In this document: in pieces, positions 7,966 to 14,542 of the stretch
Layout of the letters: the number at the start of each line of letters is the position of its first letter
Numbering within the stretch: position 1 is the first letter of the stretch
Origin: CAIOHW01 sp046317855
GTDB lineage: Bacteria > Bdellovibrionota > UBA1018
DNA length: 36,431 nt
Direction of reading: 5' to 3'
NCBI GenBank assembly: GCA_046317855.1
Contig: JBKCVM010000089.1
Span: 1 to 36,431 of the forward strand
Position numbers and translations under genes: made by a program
Notes under the pieces: model-generated
Database searches by the model: none
Told to the model about the DNA's origin: nothing
What the model saw: only the letters and a program-made list of their open reading frames with translations

Positions 7966-8784
7966 ATGCTGTTTTCGCGCAAAAAAGTGCCGGTCGAAGA
8001 GCAGGGGACGATGAGTGCTATCCCCGTTGAGTCTCTTTGTGCCTATCTTCCGGTGCCCGCGCCCGTCTATTTGCTACTTTCTGGTAACAGTAAGTTTGTA
8101 GCCGTTAAGGCGCCGCTCGATTTTTTTACCCCTGATGAGCTCCAGCGTTTTAAGCCTCTCGGGTCGGTTTTCTTTCCGTCTTTTTATGAAAAGGTGCGCC
8201 CTTTTAGTCGAGAGGCTGCCCAGTTGAAGCAGACTCTCGTGGGGTTGAGTGCTACTTCCGAGTCGGGGAGTGCAGGGGTTGCTCCCTTTGAGCTTTCGGA
8301 TCAATTTTTAAAATCTGCCGGGCGTCTTTGGAGCGACGGTGGAGTGATTGAACCATTTTTTGTTGCGGTTTTCTGTCACGAGCTTTGTGGCCCGATTCCG
8401 GCGGTCATGATGGAGGAGCTCTATTCGAGAAATGTGCTCGACTACGAACAAGCCGTTCTGAGATCGGGATGGTTGATTTGGCAGGCGCTTCATCTTGGCT
8501 ACTTCAATCTCCGGTGGCTTACCAAAATCAGAGATCATGGTTTTAGAGTTGCAGGACGCTTGATTTTGGATCAGGCCGCCATTGCGCGGCTCTTGCCTGA
8601 GCCGTGGATGGTACAGACTGCGACCCAAGATATTCCACTCAACGCAATCGGTCTCGATCGTACGGCTCCCGTAAGTGAGCAGCTCAAGCTCTGGTCTCGC
8701 GGGGAGCGTTTGAGGTCTGAGCTGATTCAAGAAAAGGATTCTTTTAGATCGATTTTTGGTCCGGGGGGCTTCCGCGATGGCTGA
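7966..8784 (+). CDS. Protein of unknown function, first of an overlapping pair
   Basis: A 272-residue protein I do not recognise. It has no signal peptide or obvious membrane segment. The N-terminal third (about 24-85: CAYLPVPAPVYLLLSGNSKF, DFFTPDELQRFKPLGSVFF) looks like a small beta-alpha domain of the sort found ahead of output domains in some signalling proteins; the C-terminal part is helical and Trp/Leu-rich. These are impressions, not family assignments. GGAGGGG lies only a few bases before the ATG at 7966; a second ATG at 8011 also has AGGGG close by, so the start may be 15 codons later. The stop overlaps the next gene's start by eight bases, which suggests coupled translation and joint function. 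Confidence 0.7.
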   Translation: MLFSRKKVPVEEQGTMSAIPVESLCAYLPVPAPVYLLLSGNSKFVAVKAPLDFFTPDELQRFKPLGSVFFPSFYEKVRPFSREAAQLKQTLVGLSATSESGSAGVAPFELSDQFLKSAGRLWSDGGVIEPFFVAVFCHELCGPIPAVMMEELYSRNVLDYEQAVLRSGWLIWQALHLGYFNLRWLTKIRDHGFRVAGRLILDQAAIARLLPEPWMVQTATQDIPLNAIGLDRTAPVSEQLKLWSRGERLRSELIQEKDSFRSIFGPGGFRDG

Positions 8785-10522
8785 AGGATTTACGCCATTT
8801 AGAGCTCCCAAGTCCGTGGGTCTTTCTGGGCTGATGCGGCCAGAAGCTCGCATTTTTCATGAGGTGATTTTTGACCTCAATGGAGTGGGGCGGGTTTCTG
8901 ATTTGTTGGCGGCCCGTTTTCGTAAGGCGATTCCGGATGAGCTTGAGTTTCGAATCTCGATTTTGCAGGCAGTCGTTGATGCGCACCGTTTTATTCTGAA
9001 AGACGAACCCATTCGAATTGAATGTGGCATCGATAATGAAAAAATCGGAATCTCGGTGATCTTCAGTGTGCCGCAAGACAAAGGCATTCAGCCTGCTGGG
9101 CTTGTGGATCGAGTGACTTCAGCAAAGCCAGGGGACCGGATTGAAGCCATGCTCCATTCTTTGCTGTTTTTGGGCGAGCAAGTGGTTTTCAAGTTTGAGC
9201 CAGGCTCGGGCTCCGCTGAAGCTTGCGTCTTGATGAGTCTGGAGCGCCAGCCGCTCACGGCTCAGCCCAGAGAACGAGGCAAGATCGAACTGGTGAGCTT
9301 GCCGGTTGAGGCAGAACAGAGTGCTCCAGTCAGTGAGTTCACGGCCTTGGGAGACGTCGACTATAAGAAGTTATTGCCCAAGAAGTCTGGCAATACTGAA
9401 GGCCAGTTTGACGAAGTGTTTCCAGAAGAGAGCATTTTGCCTCCCGATGAGCTGGAAGAGGAAGTGAAGGGGTCGACTCGGGTCAAGGGGACCACCCAAA
9501 AGATGTTCTCAGACTCGACTAAAATTACTGTCTCAGGCTCTAGGGAGCATCAACTCCAGAGTGATAGCGCGCAAGTGCGGCTTGCGGGTGGGGCCGCTCC
9601 AAAGCCCAAGACGCAAAATAAGCCAAGGCAAAGTCTTTTAGGAAGCCTTGCGGCCCTCTTTGGTCTGAAGCCTAAAAAGGCAACATCGCCCGTAGTTCAG
9701 CCAGTCGCTCCCGGGGTTGGAGATCCAGCTGCTGAAGACTTGTCTCAGGCTCTGACGCAAGATGAGTCTCTGATCGACGCTCAAGCTCTGGAGCAGGCAG
9801 ATGGTTCGTCTCCGAGCCTGACTCCTGTTTTTGATGGATCAGCTGAATCTGCGATTGCCAAAGAGTTTGAAGTCACTGCCGATACTGCAAGGTTTTCAAA
9901 GTTTGTAGATCGAATGGAAAAAGAGAAGCCTACGATCATGGCTCAGGCCAAAAACGCCAAGGTCGAGCGATGGATTGAGGGCATTGCGGGTGAGTTAATG
10001 ACTGAGCGGGTGAAGTTGGCTGAGGCCACCCGCAGAATCACTCAGCAGGCAAGGCAAAGGGAGCATGAGTTTAAGAGCCGAGAGAACCGTCTCTTAAATG
10101 AGATTAGACAACGGGACGAGGCCATGAGGAGTAAGTCTGTTCAACTCATGAGGCTCAAGGATCAAGTGGCTAAGCTACAGATGTCGGTTGAGCGTGCTAA
10201 GACTGGAACCTCGAACATGGACGAGGGATCATCAAAGTACAAGCTGGGCCAAACCCAGAGAATTCTGCAGACCGTCCGAACTGAAAATGACCAGCTCAAT
10301 ACCAAGATGAAGGAGATGCGGCTCCGGGTGGAGCAGCTCACTGAGCAGAGGCGGATGATGGTCCCTAATGCCGTGCATTCCGAGCTCCAGAAAAAATACG
10401 AAAAGATGGCTCGGCAGCTTGAAGAACTGAAGCGTTTGGCTCCGGCTGCGGCAAGTGCCATTAAGACGGACCCTTCGGACTCCGGTGATGGCTCTGGAGG
10501 AAGTAAGCCACAAGCCGCATAA
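8777..10522 (+). CDS. Coiled-coil protein of unknown function, second of an overlapping pair
   Basis: A 581-residue cytosolic-looking protein. Start taken at 8777, just inside the end of the upstream gene and after a G-rich ribosome site. Three parts are visible: residues 1-165 a compact alpha/beta domain; about 166-375 a low-complexity, Pro/Ser/acidic linker with a basic KPKTQNKPRQ patch; about 390-560 a long heptad-rich coiled coil (for example ITQQARQREHEFKSRENRLL and KYEKMARQLEELKRL). The tail is Gly/Ser-rich. The first domain has an order reminiscent of GHKL/RsbW-type ATPases (ELEFRISILQAVVDAHRF, IGISVIFSV, then a closing RIEAMLHSLLFLGEQ helix) but lacks clear ATP-binding glycines, so this is only a guess. 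Confidence 0.75.
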   Translation: MAEGFTPFRAPKSVGLSGLMRPEARIFHEVIFDLNGVGRVSDLLAARFRKAIPDELEFRISILQAVVDAHRFILKDEPIRIECGIDNEKIGISVIFSVPQDKGIQPAGLVDRVTSAKPGDRIEAMLHSLLFLGEQVVFKFEPGSGSAEACVLMSLERQPLTAQPRERGKIELVSLPVEAEQSAPVSEFTALGDVDYKKLLPKKSGNTEGQFDEVFPEESILPPDELEEEVKGSTRVKGTTQKMFSDSTKITVSGSREHQLQSDSAQVRLAGGAAPKPKTQNKPRQSLLGSLAALFGLKPKKATSPVVQPVAPGVGDPAAEDLSQALTQDESLIDAQALEQADGSSPSLTPVFDGSAESAIAKEFEVTADTARFSKFVDRMEKEKPTIMAQAKNAKVERWIEGIAGELMTERVKLAEATRRITQQARQREHEFKSRENRLLNEIRQRDEAMRSKSVQLMRLKDQVAKLQMSVERAKTGTSNMDEGSSKYKLGQTQRILQTVRTENDQLNTKMKEMRLRVEQLTEQRRMMVPNAVHSELQKKYEKMARQLEELKRLAPAAASAIKTDPSDSGDGSGGSKPQAA

Positions 10523-10545
10523 GTGTGCTATATGGGGAATCAGGC

Positions 10546-10630
10546 GCTCTCGTGGTGGAATTGGTAGACACGCTGGTCTTAGAAGCCAGTGCCGTAAGGC
10601 GTAACAGTTCGAGTCTGTTCGAGAGCACCA
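10546..10630 (+). tRNA. tRNA-Leu, anticodon TAG
   Basis: An 85-nt cloverleaf with encoded CCA. The acceptor GCTCTCG pairs with CGAGAGC, the discriminator is A, the anticodon loop CTTAGAA gives TAG, and a long class II variable arm plus GTTCGAGTC T-loop follow, as expected for leucine. TATATG at 10529-10534 is a possible -10 box, but the -35 is weak. The CCA ends at 10630 and the convergent outer-membrane protein gene stops at 10631, so there is no intergenic base. Confidence 0.96.
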
Positions 10631-11824
10631 TTAAAAAGCGTGCCCGAGACGCAAGTAAAGAGACGATCCGTCTTTTGAAAATCCAAAGTCCGCGCTCCCT
10701 AAAAAATCATCAGTAAAGTAGCTTCCAAAAAAAGCGATACCCCAGGCCAGTCGAGTGGGGCTTTGCCCGATGAGTCGTAGCTCTTCTGAGACTCGTCCAG
10801 CGTCCACATACACCCCGGACCCGAGTTTGAGAGGCAAGCCAAAAAAATTGCCAGAGTACCACATCGAGCGGAGCTCGTTGCGCAAGCTGGCTGAATGGTT
10901 AGAGAGATACCGATTGAGTGCAACGCCCCGAAAGGTTCCGAGGCTTCCGAGTCTCGCCTTTTCGTGCAGCGGCGCTTGGCTGCTTGCGCCCGAGTATCTG
11001 ACCTGCGAGGCAAGCCAGAGTTTTCGTGCTGCTATGATTTCAAAGTAGCGTCTGAAGTCCAGATCCAGGCGAGACCAGTCGTCCGCCGGGGTCCCCAATG
11101 GGGCTGACGTGAGGGAGATCATTGAAAAGCTTCCGCGAGTGGGGATGAACTCAGAATTTCTGCGCTCCCAAATGGCTCGCGCAGTGAGTTGAGTGTAGGT
11201 CTGCGAGATGGGTGCTGATCCAAAGTCGCCCTCATACTTGCTCTGTCCATTTGCGCCTTGGCCAGGTTCTGCGCGCGTGGACACCTGAGCGGCGCCGATT
11301 TGAAAATCGACGCCTCCGAGCTTATGAAACTTCTTTCGGATGGAGGCTCCCAGCCAGAACAGTTTGCGGTCGTAAAAATAAAACCCCTGCGCCTCAAGCG
11401 ATGGGAGCCGCTGGGTCTCCGGCCCCAGTCCGTAATATCGCTGGTAGTTGCTTTCCATGGCGTAGAAATCAGCAGCCCATCGCCAGCCTGTGCTATCCAA
11501 AGAGGGATCAACGAAAGCTTCGTAGGCTACCCAGGCGTCCCGCGGTCCTTGGCTTGCGTAGGTTGCCTGAAGGGTGAGCAGGCTTTGGAAGGGGCGCGCA
11601 CCCGGGGCGGGCTCGATCCCTTGCCCGTAGTCAAATCGTTGCGCAAGAGCGCCGACCGTATATCCCGCGTCACTCGAAAAGTTGGCGATCGGAAAGGCTC
11701 CGAGATGGACTCCTTTGCGTTCGCGAGCGTGGGCCCAGGAAGGCTGAAGCGCAACAGCAAGAAAAAACAGCAAAAAGCGCCTAGTGACCGTGCCCGTTGT
11801 CGCCGTCATGTCGGTGGGGGCCAT
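10631..11824 (-). CDS. Omp85/BamA-superfamily outer-membrane beta-barrel protein, without POTRA domains
   Basis: About 397 residues with a signal peptide (RRFLLFFLAVALQPSWAHA, after a short leader). The rest is strand-rich and ends LYLRLGHAF, a C-terminal Phe. Features of the surface-antigen (D15) barrel are RNSEFIPTRGSFSMI, with the RG-x-F motif, LGTFRGVALNRY near the fourth quarter and a final GIAFFGSYFTDDFLGSADFG pair of strands. No POTRA repeats fit in the short N-terminal part, so it is a barrel-only member. Start uncertain: ATG at 11824 or at 11809; neither has a strong ribosome site, and both lie within the end of the FmdB-like gene, suggesting translational coupling to it. A much longer upstream reading frame runs through the tRNA-Arg region and is not real. 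Confidence 0.8.
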   Translation of the reverse strand: MAPTDMTATTGTVTRRFLLFFLAVALQPSWAHARERKGVHLGAFPIANFSSDAGYTVGALAQRFDYGQGIEPAPGARPFQSLLTLQATYASQGPRDAWVAYEAFVDPSLDSTGWRWAADFYAMESNYQRYYGLGPETQRLPSLEAQGFYFYDRKLFWLGASIRKKFHKLGGVDFQIGAAQVSTRAEPGQGANGQSKYEGDFGSAPISQTYTQLTARAIWERRNSEFIPTRGSFSMISLTSAPLGTPADDWSRLDLDFRRYFEIIAARKLWLASQVRYSGASSQAPLHEKARLGSLGTFRGVALNRYLSNHSASLRNELRSMWYSGNFFGLPLKLGSGVYVDAGRVSEELRLIGQSPTRLAWGIAFFGSYFTDDFLGSADFGFSKDGSSLYLRLGHAF

Positions 11825-12008
11825 GGCATCCGTGTAGGGTGCTTTCACGAAGGTCGCCCTGGCCAGCAACTGCAAATCGGGAGAGCTGTTTGAGCGGGTT
11901 CTTTTCACCGCACTGGGGGCATGGCGGGGCCGGTGAGTCGTGCCGGGAGACCCGCTCTTCAAAGCGAGTCTGGCATTTGGGGCATGCATATTCGTAGAGA
12001 GGGGCCAT
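11781..12008 (-). CDS. FmdB-family zinc ribbon protein with histidine-rich tail
   Basis: A 75-residue protein. The start MAPLYEYACPKC and the later PPCPQCGE give the two CxxC pairs (Cys9, 12, 30, 33) of the FmdB/CxxC_CxxC_SSSS putative regulatory zinc ribbon. The end, HGCHGPHRHDGDNGHGH, is a metal-binding-like His-rich tail not typical of the family core. The function of the family is not firmly known; it has been linked to transcription of amide-use genes in one organism. The last codons overlap the start of the Omp85-like gene, so the two are probably co-translated. No Shine-Dalgarno is seen; TGCTAGACT nine bases upstream of the ATG resembles an extended -10 box, so the leader may be very short. 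Confidence 0.85.
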   Translation of the reverse strand: MAPLYEYACPKCQTRFEERVSRHDSPAPPCPQCGEKNPLKQLSRFAVAGQGDLRESTLHGCHGPHRHDGDNGHGH

Positions 12009-12060
12009 GCTGTTTCGAGTCTAGCATGGGCCCGCTGGGCTGTGTTAACTCCAGGGCAGC

Positions 12061-12137
12061 GACTCCGTAGCTCAGTTGGATAGAGCACGTGCCTTCTAAG
12101 CATGAGGTCGTAGGTTCGATCCCTACCGGAGTCGCCA
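12061..12137 (+). tRNA. tRNA-Arg, anticodon TCT
   Basis: A 77-nt cloverleaf with encoded CCA. Acceptor GACTCCG pairs with CGGAGTC, D-loop AGTTGGATAG, anticodon stem CGTGC/GCATG around CTTCTAA (anticodon TCT, codon AGA), five-base variable region AGGTC with G46-U47, T-arm GTAGGTTCGATCCCTAC. It is divergent from the FmdB gene and the next protein gene starts 5 nt after its CCA. Confidence 0.97.
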
Positions 12138-12142
12138 CTTTT

Positions 12143-12868
12143 ATGGCAAGCCGCCTGGCACAGAAGCTCAAGACCCGTTGTCAGCGCTGCAGGCTCAGGC
12201 CTACGCTCTGTCTGTGTCAGGAGTTTCCGGCGGTTAGGCTCCATCGGACCGAACTCTGCCTCGTCATCCATCGGCAAGAAACAAAATCGACAACCAATAC
12301 TGGGCTTTTGGCTGCCCATGTTCTCCCAGGTTCACGCGTTCTCTGGCGCGGGGGCACCGAGGCAGGAATTGCCCACCACGAAGGACGCGAGACCCGGCTC
12401 ACCGGTGCGGAGCTTTTCAAGCCAGGGTTTGTCCCGTTGCTTCTTTTTCCGGAGCCAGAGGCTCAATGCGTCGATGACCTCTGGCTTGAGCGTGAGCTGA
12501 GGCAGGATCCAGGGAGAAAATTTACCCTCATTGTACCGGACGGAACCTGGAACCAGGCTAGGCGTGTGGGAAGGCGTGAGCCCGAGCTTGCCGGGGTAAG
12601 GCGGGTGACGCTCGCTCCAGGGCCTCTCTCGGAGTACCGGCTCAGGCGCGAACATCGGGACTCTTATGTCTGCACTTTTGAGGCAATCGCCCGCCTTCTC
12701 GGAGTGCTTGAGGGACAAGCGGTCAGAAATGAGCTCGAAGGCCTCTTTAGAAAGTTCGTGGGCAGGCAGCTCTGGGGTGCTGGAAAGTTGGAGGCGGTTG
12801 ATGTTCCCGGAGGAATTCCTCCAGAGGCGCTTCATGAGCGCCAGATCAGCGGTTATCCGAAGGCCTGA
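12143..12868 (+). CDS. tapT: DTW-domain protein, tRNA-uridine aminocarboxypropyltransferase
   Basis: A 241-residue protein of the DTW family, which in characterised members transfers the aminocarboxypropyl group of S-adenosylmethionine to U47 of tRNAs. Motifs: N-terminal CQRC (13-16) with CLC (23-25), a family zinc-like cysteine group; STTNTG around the substrate region; VPDGTWNQARR, whose DGTW is the signature; and YRLRREHRDSYVCTFEAIAR near the C-terminal half. The start at 12143 follows the tRNA-Arg CCA end by five bases; the only Shine-Dalgarno-like stretch, GGAG at 12128-12131, is in the tRNA acceptor stem. The 3' end overlaps the convergent acetyltransferase by 23 bp. Frames extended upstream through the tRNA are not real. 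Confidence 0.9.
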   Translation: MASRLAQKLKTRCQRCRLRPTLCLCQEFPAVRLHRTELCLVIHRQETKSTTNTGLLAAHVLPGSRVLWRGGTEAGIAHHEGRETRLTGAELFKPGFVPLLLFPEPEAQCVDDLWLERELRQDPGRKFTLIVPDGTWNQARRVGRREPELAGVRRVTLAPGPLSEYRLRREHRDSYVCTFEAIARLLGVLEGQAVRNELEGLFRKFVGRQLWGAGKLEAVDVPGGIPPEALHERQISGYPKA

Positions 12869-13316
12869 GCATCTCGACATGCGGAATCCAGTCCTCCATG
12901 TACTGGCCTCCCACGCGCACGAAGCCGAATTCGGAATAAAATTTTTCGAGATAGGCCTGAGCGGAGATTCGCACTGCAATCGGACCGAGGTGATTGCGGA
13001 TCGCTCCTAGGCCTTGAGTCGTGAGTGCACGTCCCAGGTTCATTCGACGAAACTCAGGGGCGACGACAACCCGACCGATCGAAGCCTCTGCATAGCGCAC
13101 TCCGGGTTTCAAGATGCGCAAGTAAGCGACGATTTTCGAACTTCCTGGATCCGCCACTCGACCTAGCAAGTGCAGGGCATCGAGATCCTTTCCGTCGCAG
13201 TCGGGATAGGGGCACTTCTGCTCAACGATGAAGACACGCTCTCGAAGTGCTAGCATTTCGTAGAGCTCGAGGTTCCCGAGCTGTCCAAAACTCTTGAGCT
13301 CCCAGGTGACTTCCAT
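12846..13316 (-). CDS. elaA: ElaA-type GNAT N-acetyltransferase
   Basis: A 156-residue GNAT protein. Residues 1-50 hold the ElaA pattern (ELYEMLALRERVFIVEQKCPY, then DCDGKDLDALHL). The acetyl-CoA loop is seen in EASIGRVVVAPEFRRMNLGR, with the R-x-x-x-x-G/A type phosphate-binding turn, and the fold closes with the QAYLEKFYSEFGF strand-helix. Substrate of ElaA proteins is not established. The start at 13316 is used since earlier in-frame codons belong to the upstream gene's region; it begins 13 bases after the stop of the Lcl-type gene and may be co-transcribed with it. Confidence 0.87.
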   Translation of the reverse strand: MEVTWELKSFGQLGNLELYEMLALRERVFIVEQKCPYPDCDGKDLDALHLLGRVADPGSSKIVAYLRILKPGVRYAEASIGRVVVAPEFRRMNLGRALTTQGLGAIRNHLGPIAVRISAQAYLEKFYSEFGFVRVGGQYMEDWIPHVEMLRPSDNR

Positions 13317-13329
13317 ATGGATAAGGCCC

Positions 13330-14433
13330 TCAACGGGCCTGCCAATCCACGCTGGGCGCCGACACACAACGGACCGCAAAAGGGACGTACCTGAGGCTGC
13401 GGTCGTCGACGTAGATGGCGCCGAGGCTGCCAGAGAATACGTACGCGCCACCAGAATCAACCGGATACTCCGTGTCAGACCAGAACCAATTGTCTTTCAT
13501 GTTAGGAAACAATGCGTAGAGTTCTTCACGACCTGCACCGGTGAAGTAACCGGATGAGGTTCGTTCAAAGTAGGCTCTAAACGATTCGTAATCCTCCTGT
13601 GTTGGCAGGGCAAATCCTGGCCTTTTACAAAAGGCTCTCGCCTCTGCATGGTTCAGGTTCGTCTTCACCGCATCAAACCAAGTTTTACCGTTTGCTGTAG
13701 CCGCACGCCATCCGGCTTCTGGTTTTGAAACTCTTACGAACACAACACCCTGGCTCGTGATGCAGGTAGTGCCCGGCTTTTGTACTCCAGAAAGATCTCC
13801 GCATTTTTTAATCGACACCATTTCGTGCAAGAGATTGAAAACAATGCCGCCTTTATCATCCTCATGCTTGAGAACTCTCTTGAGCTCTGCCCCATCCATT
13901 TCAGACTGAAACGCGATGGCCTCTCGTACGTCCTGCAGCTTGGACTCCGTAGAGGCTTTCAAGTTCACCAAATAGTCTGTCTCACCTTCTTCTTTTAGCG
14001 CAGCTTCTATGCGCCGAAGACGATTTGTCAGATCTGCAAGCTCGCTTTGGAGGTCTGCATCAAATGGGAGATTTTTTGCTAAATAGCCCTTGAGTAGCTC
14101 TCTCTGCTCTGGCGTCAAAATTCTCTGATCCATCGACTCGAGCTTTAATTTCAAAAGCTCCCTAAAGGCCGTCTCAGGCATTTGTATTTTTCGAGTGACA
14201 CGCTCTCCCTCTTCAATCTCCTCTGACCGTGTCAAAGGTTCGAACTCACGGATGGTGATCATCTCAGAGCCTTTGGGGCCCGTCCTCTTAAAGGCGATGC
14301 GGGCCCCATTGGGCCCGTAAACTCCCACTTGCGGCAAAAATGCCTGAGCTGTAGCAGCCATCAGGCTAACCGCTGCACAGACGAACCCCACTCCCAAAAG
14401 TTTCACTCTCTTTATCGTCTTTAAGTTTTTCAT
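13330..14433 (-). CDS. Exported protein with C-terminal Lcl/DUF1566-like domain
   Basis: A 367-residue protein with signal peptide (LLGVGFVCAAVSLMAATAQA, cleavage near 32). Residues about 75-195 are charged and helical, including ELADLTNRLRRIEAALKEE, likely coiled coil. The last 150 residues resemble the Lcl C-terminal (DUF1566) domain: TWFDAVKTNLNHAEARAFCK, then FALPTQEDYESF, NWFWSDTEYP, and the closing PFAVRCVS, with Cys pairs that could be disulfides. In other bacteria such domains occur on secreted or surface proteins with binding roles; the function here is unknown. A TTGCAA / TAGGCA pair with 17-nt spacing ends 8 bases before the ATG and there is no good ribosome site, so the mRNA may be nearly leaderless. 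Confidence 0.75.
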   Translation of the reverse strand: MKNLKTIKRVKLLGVGFVCAAVSLMAATAQAFLPQVGVYGPNGARIAFKRTGPKGSEMITIREFEPLTRSEEIEEGERVTRKIQMPETAFRELLKLKLESMDQRILTPEQRELLKGYLAKNLPFDADLQSELADLTNRLRRIEAALKEEGETDYLVNLKASTESKLQDVREAIAFQSEMDGAELKRVLKHEDDKGGIVFNLLHEMVSIKKCGDLSGVQKPGTTCITSQGVVFVRVSKPEAGWRAATANGKTWFDAVKTNLNHAEARAFCKRPGFALPTQEDYESFRAYFERTSSGYFTGAGREELYALFPNMKDNWFWSDTEYPVDSGGAYVFSGSLGAIYVDDRSLRYVPFAVRCVSAPSVDWQAR

Positions 14434-14507
14434 GCTGTCGCTGCCTAGCAGCTTCTACAGCCGTTTGCAAAGGGGCCTCGCGGACTAAGGGCATTTTAGT
14501 CGAAAAA

Positions 14508-14536
14508 TTGCCAACTTTGATGGCACCAGATAGGAT
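14508..14536 (+). promoter_or_regulatory. Putative promoter with dyad, upstream of the DUF4143 ATPase
   Basis: TTGCCA at 14508 and TAGGAT at 14531 are 17 bases apart. TAGGAT ends six bases before the ATG at 14543, so a transcript could begin at or next to the start codon; alternatively AGGA at 14532 serves as a ribosome site and the promoter is elsewhere. The -35 box overlaps a TGCCA-N7-TGGCA inverted repeat (14509-14525), possibly an operator. Confidence 0.35.
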
Positions 14537-14542
14537 AGTCGA

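Noticed and set aside
10525..10716. Short rightward open frame over tRNA-Leu
   Set aside because: It coincides with the tRNA gene and the end of the convergent barrel gene and has no ribosome site or domain.
11258..11893. 211-residue rightward open frame opposite the barrel gene
   Set aside because: It is the opposite-strand shadow of the Omp85-like gene; the composition is Arg/Gly-rich and no motif is seen.
12089..12142. Upstream start of the tapT frame inside tRNA-Arg
   Set aside because: The extra codons are tRNA sequence; the protein family starts near the ATG at 12143.
11825..12319. 165-codon N-terminal extension of the Omp85-like frame
   Set aside because: It runs antisense through tRNA-Arg and FmdB sequence; the signal peptide only begins near 11824.
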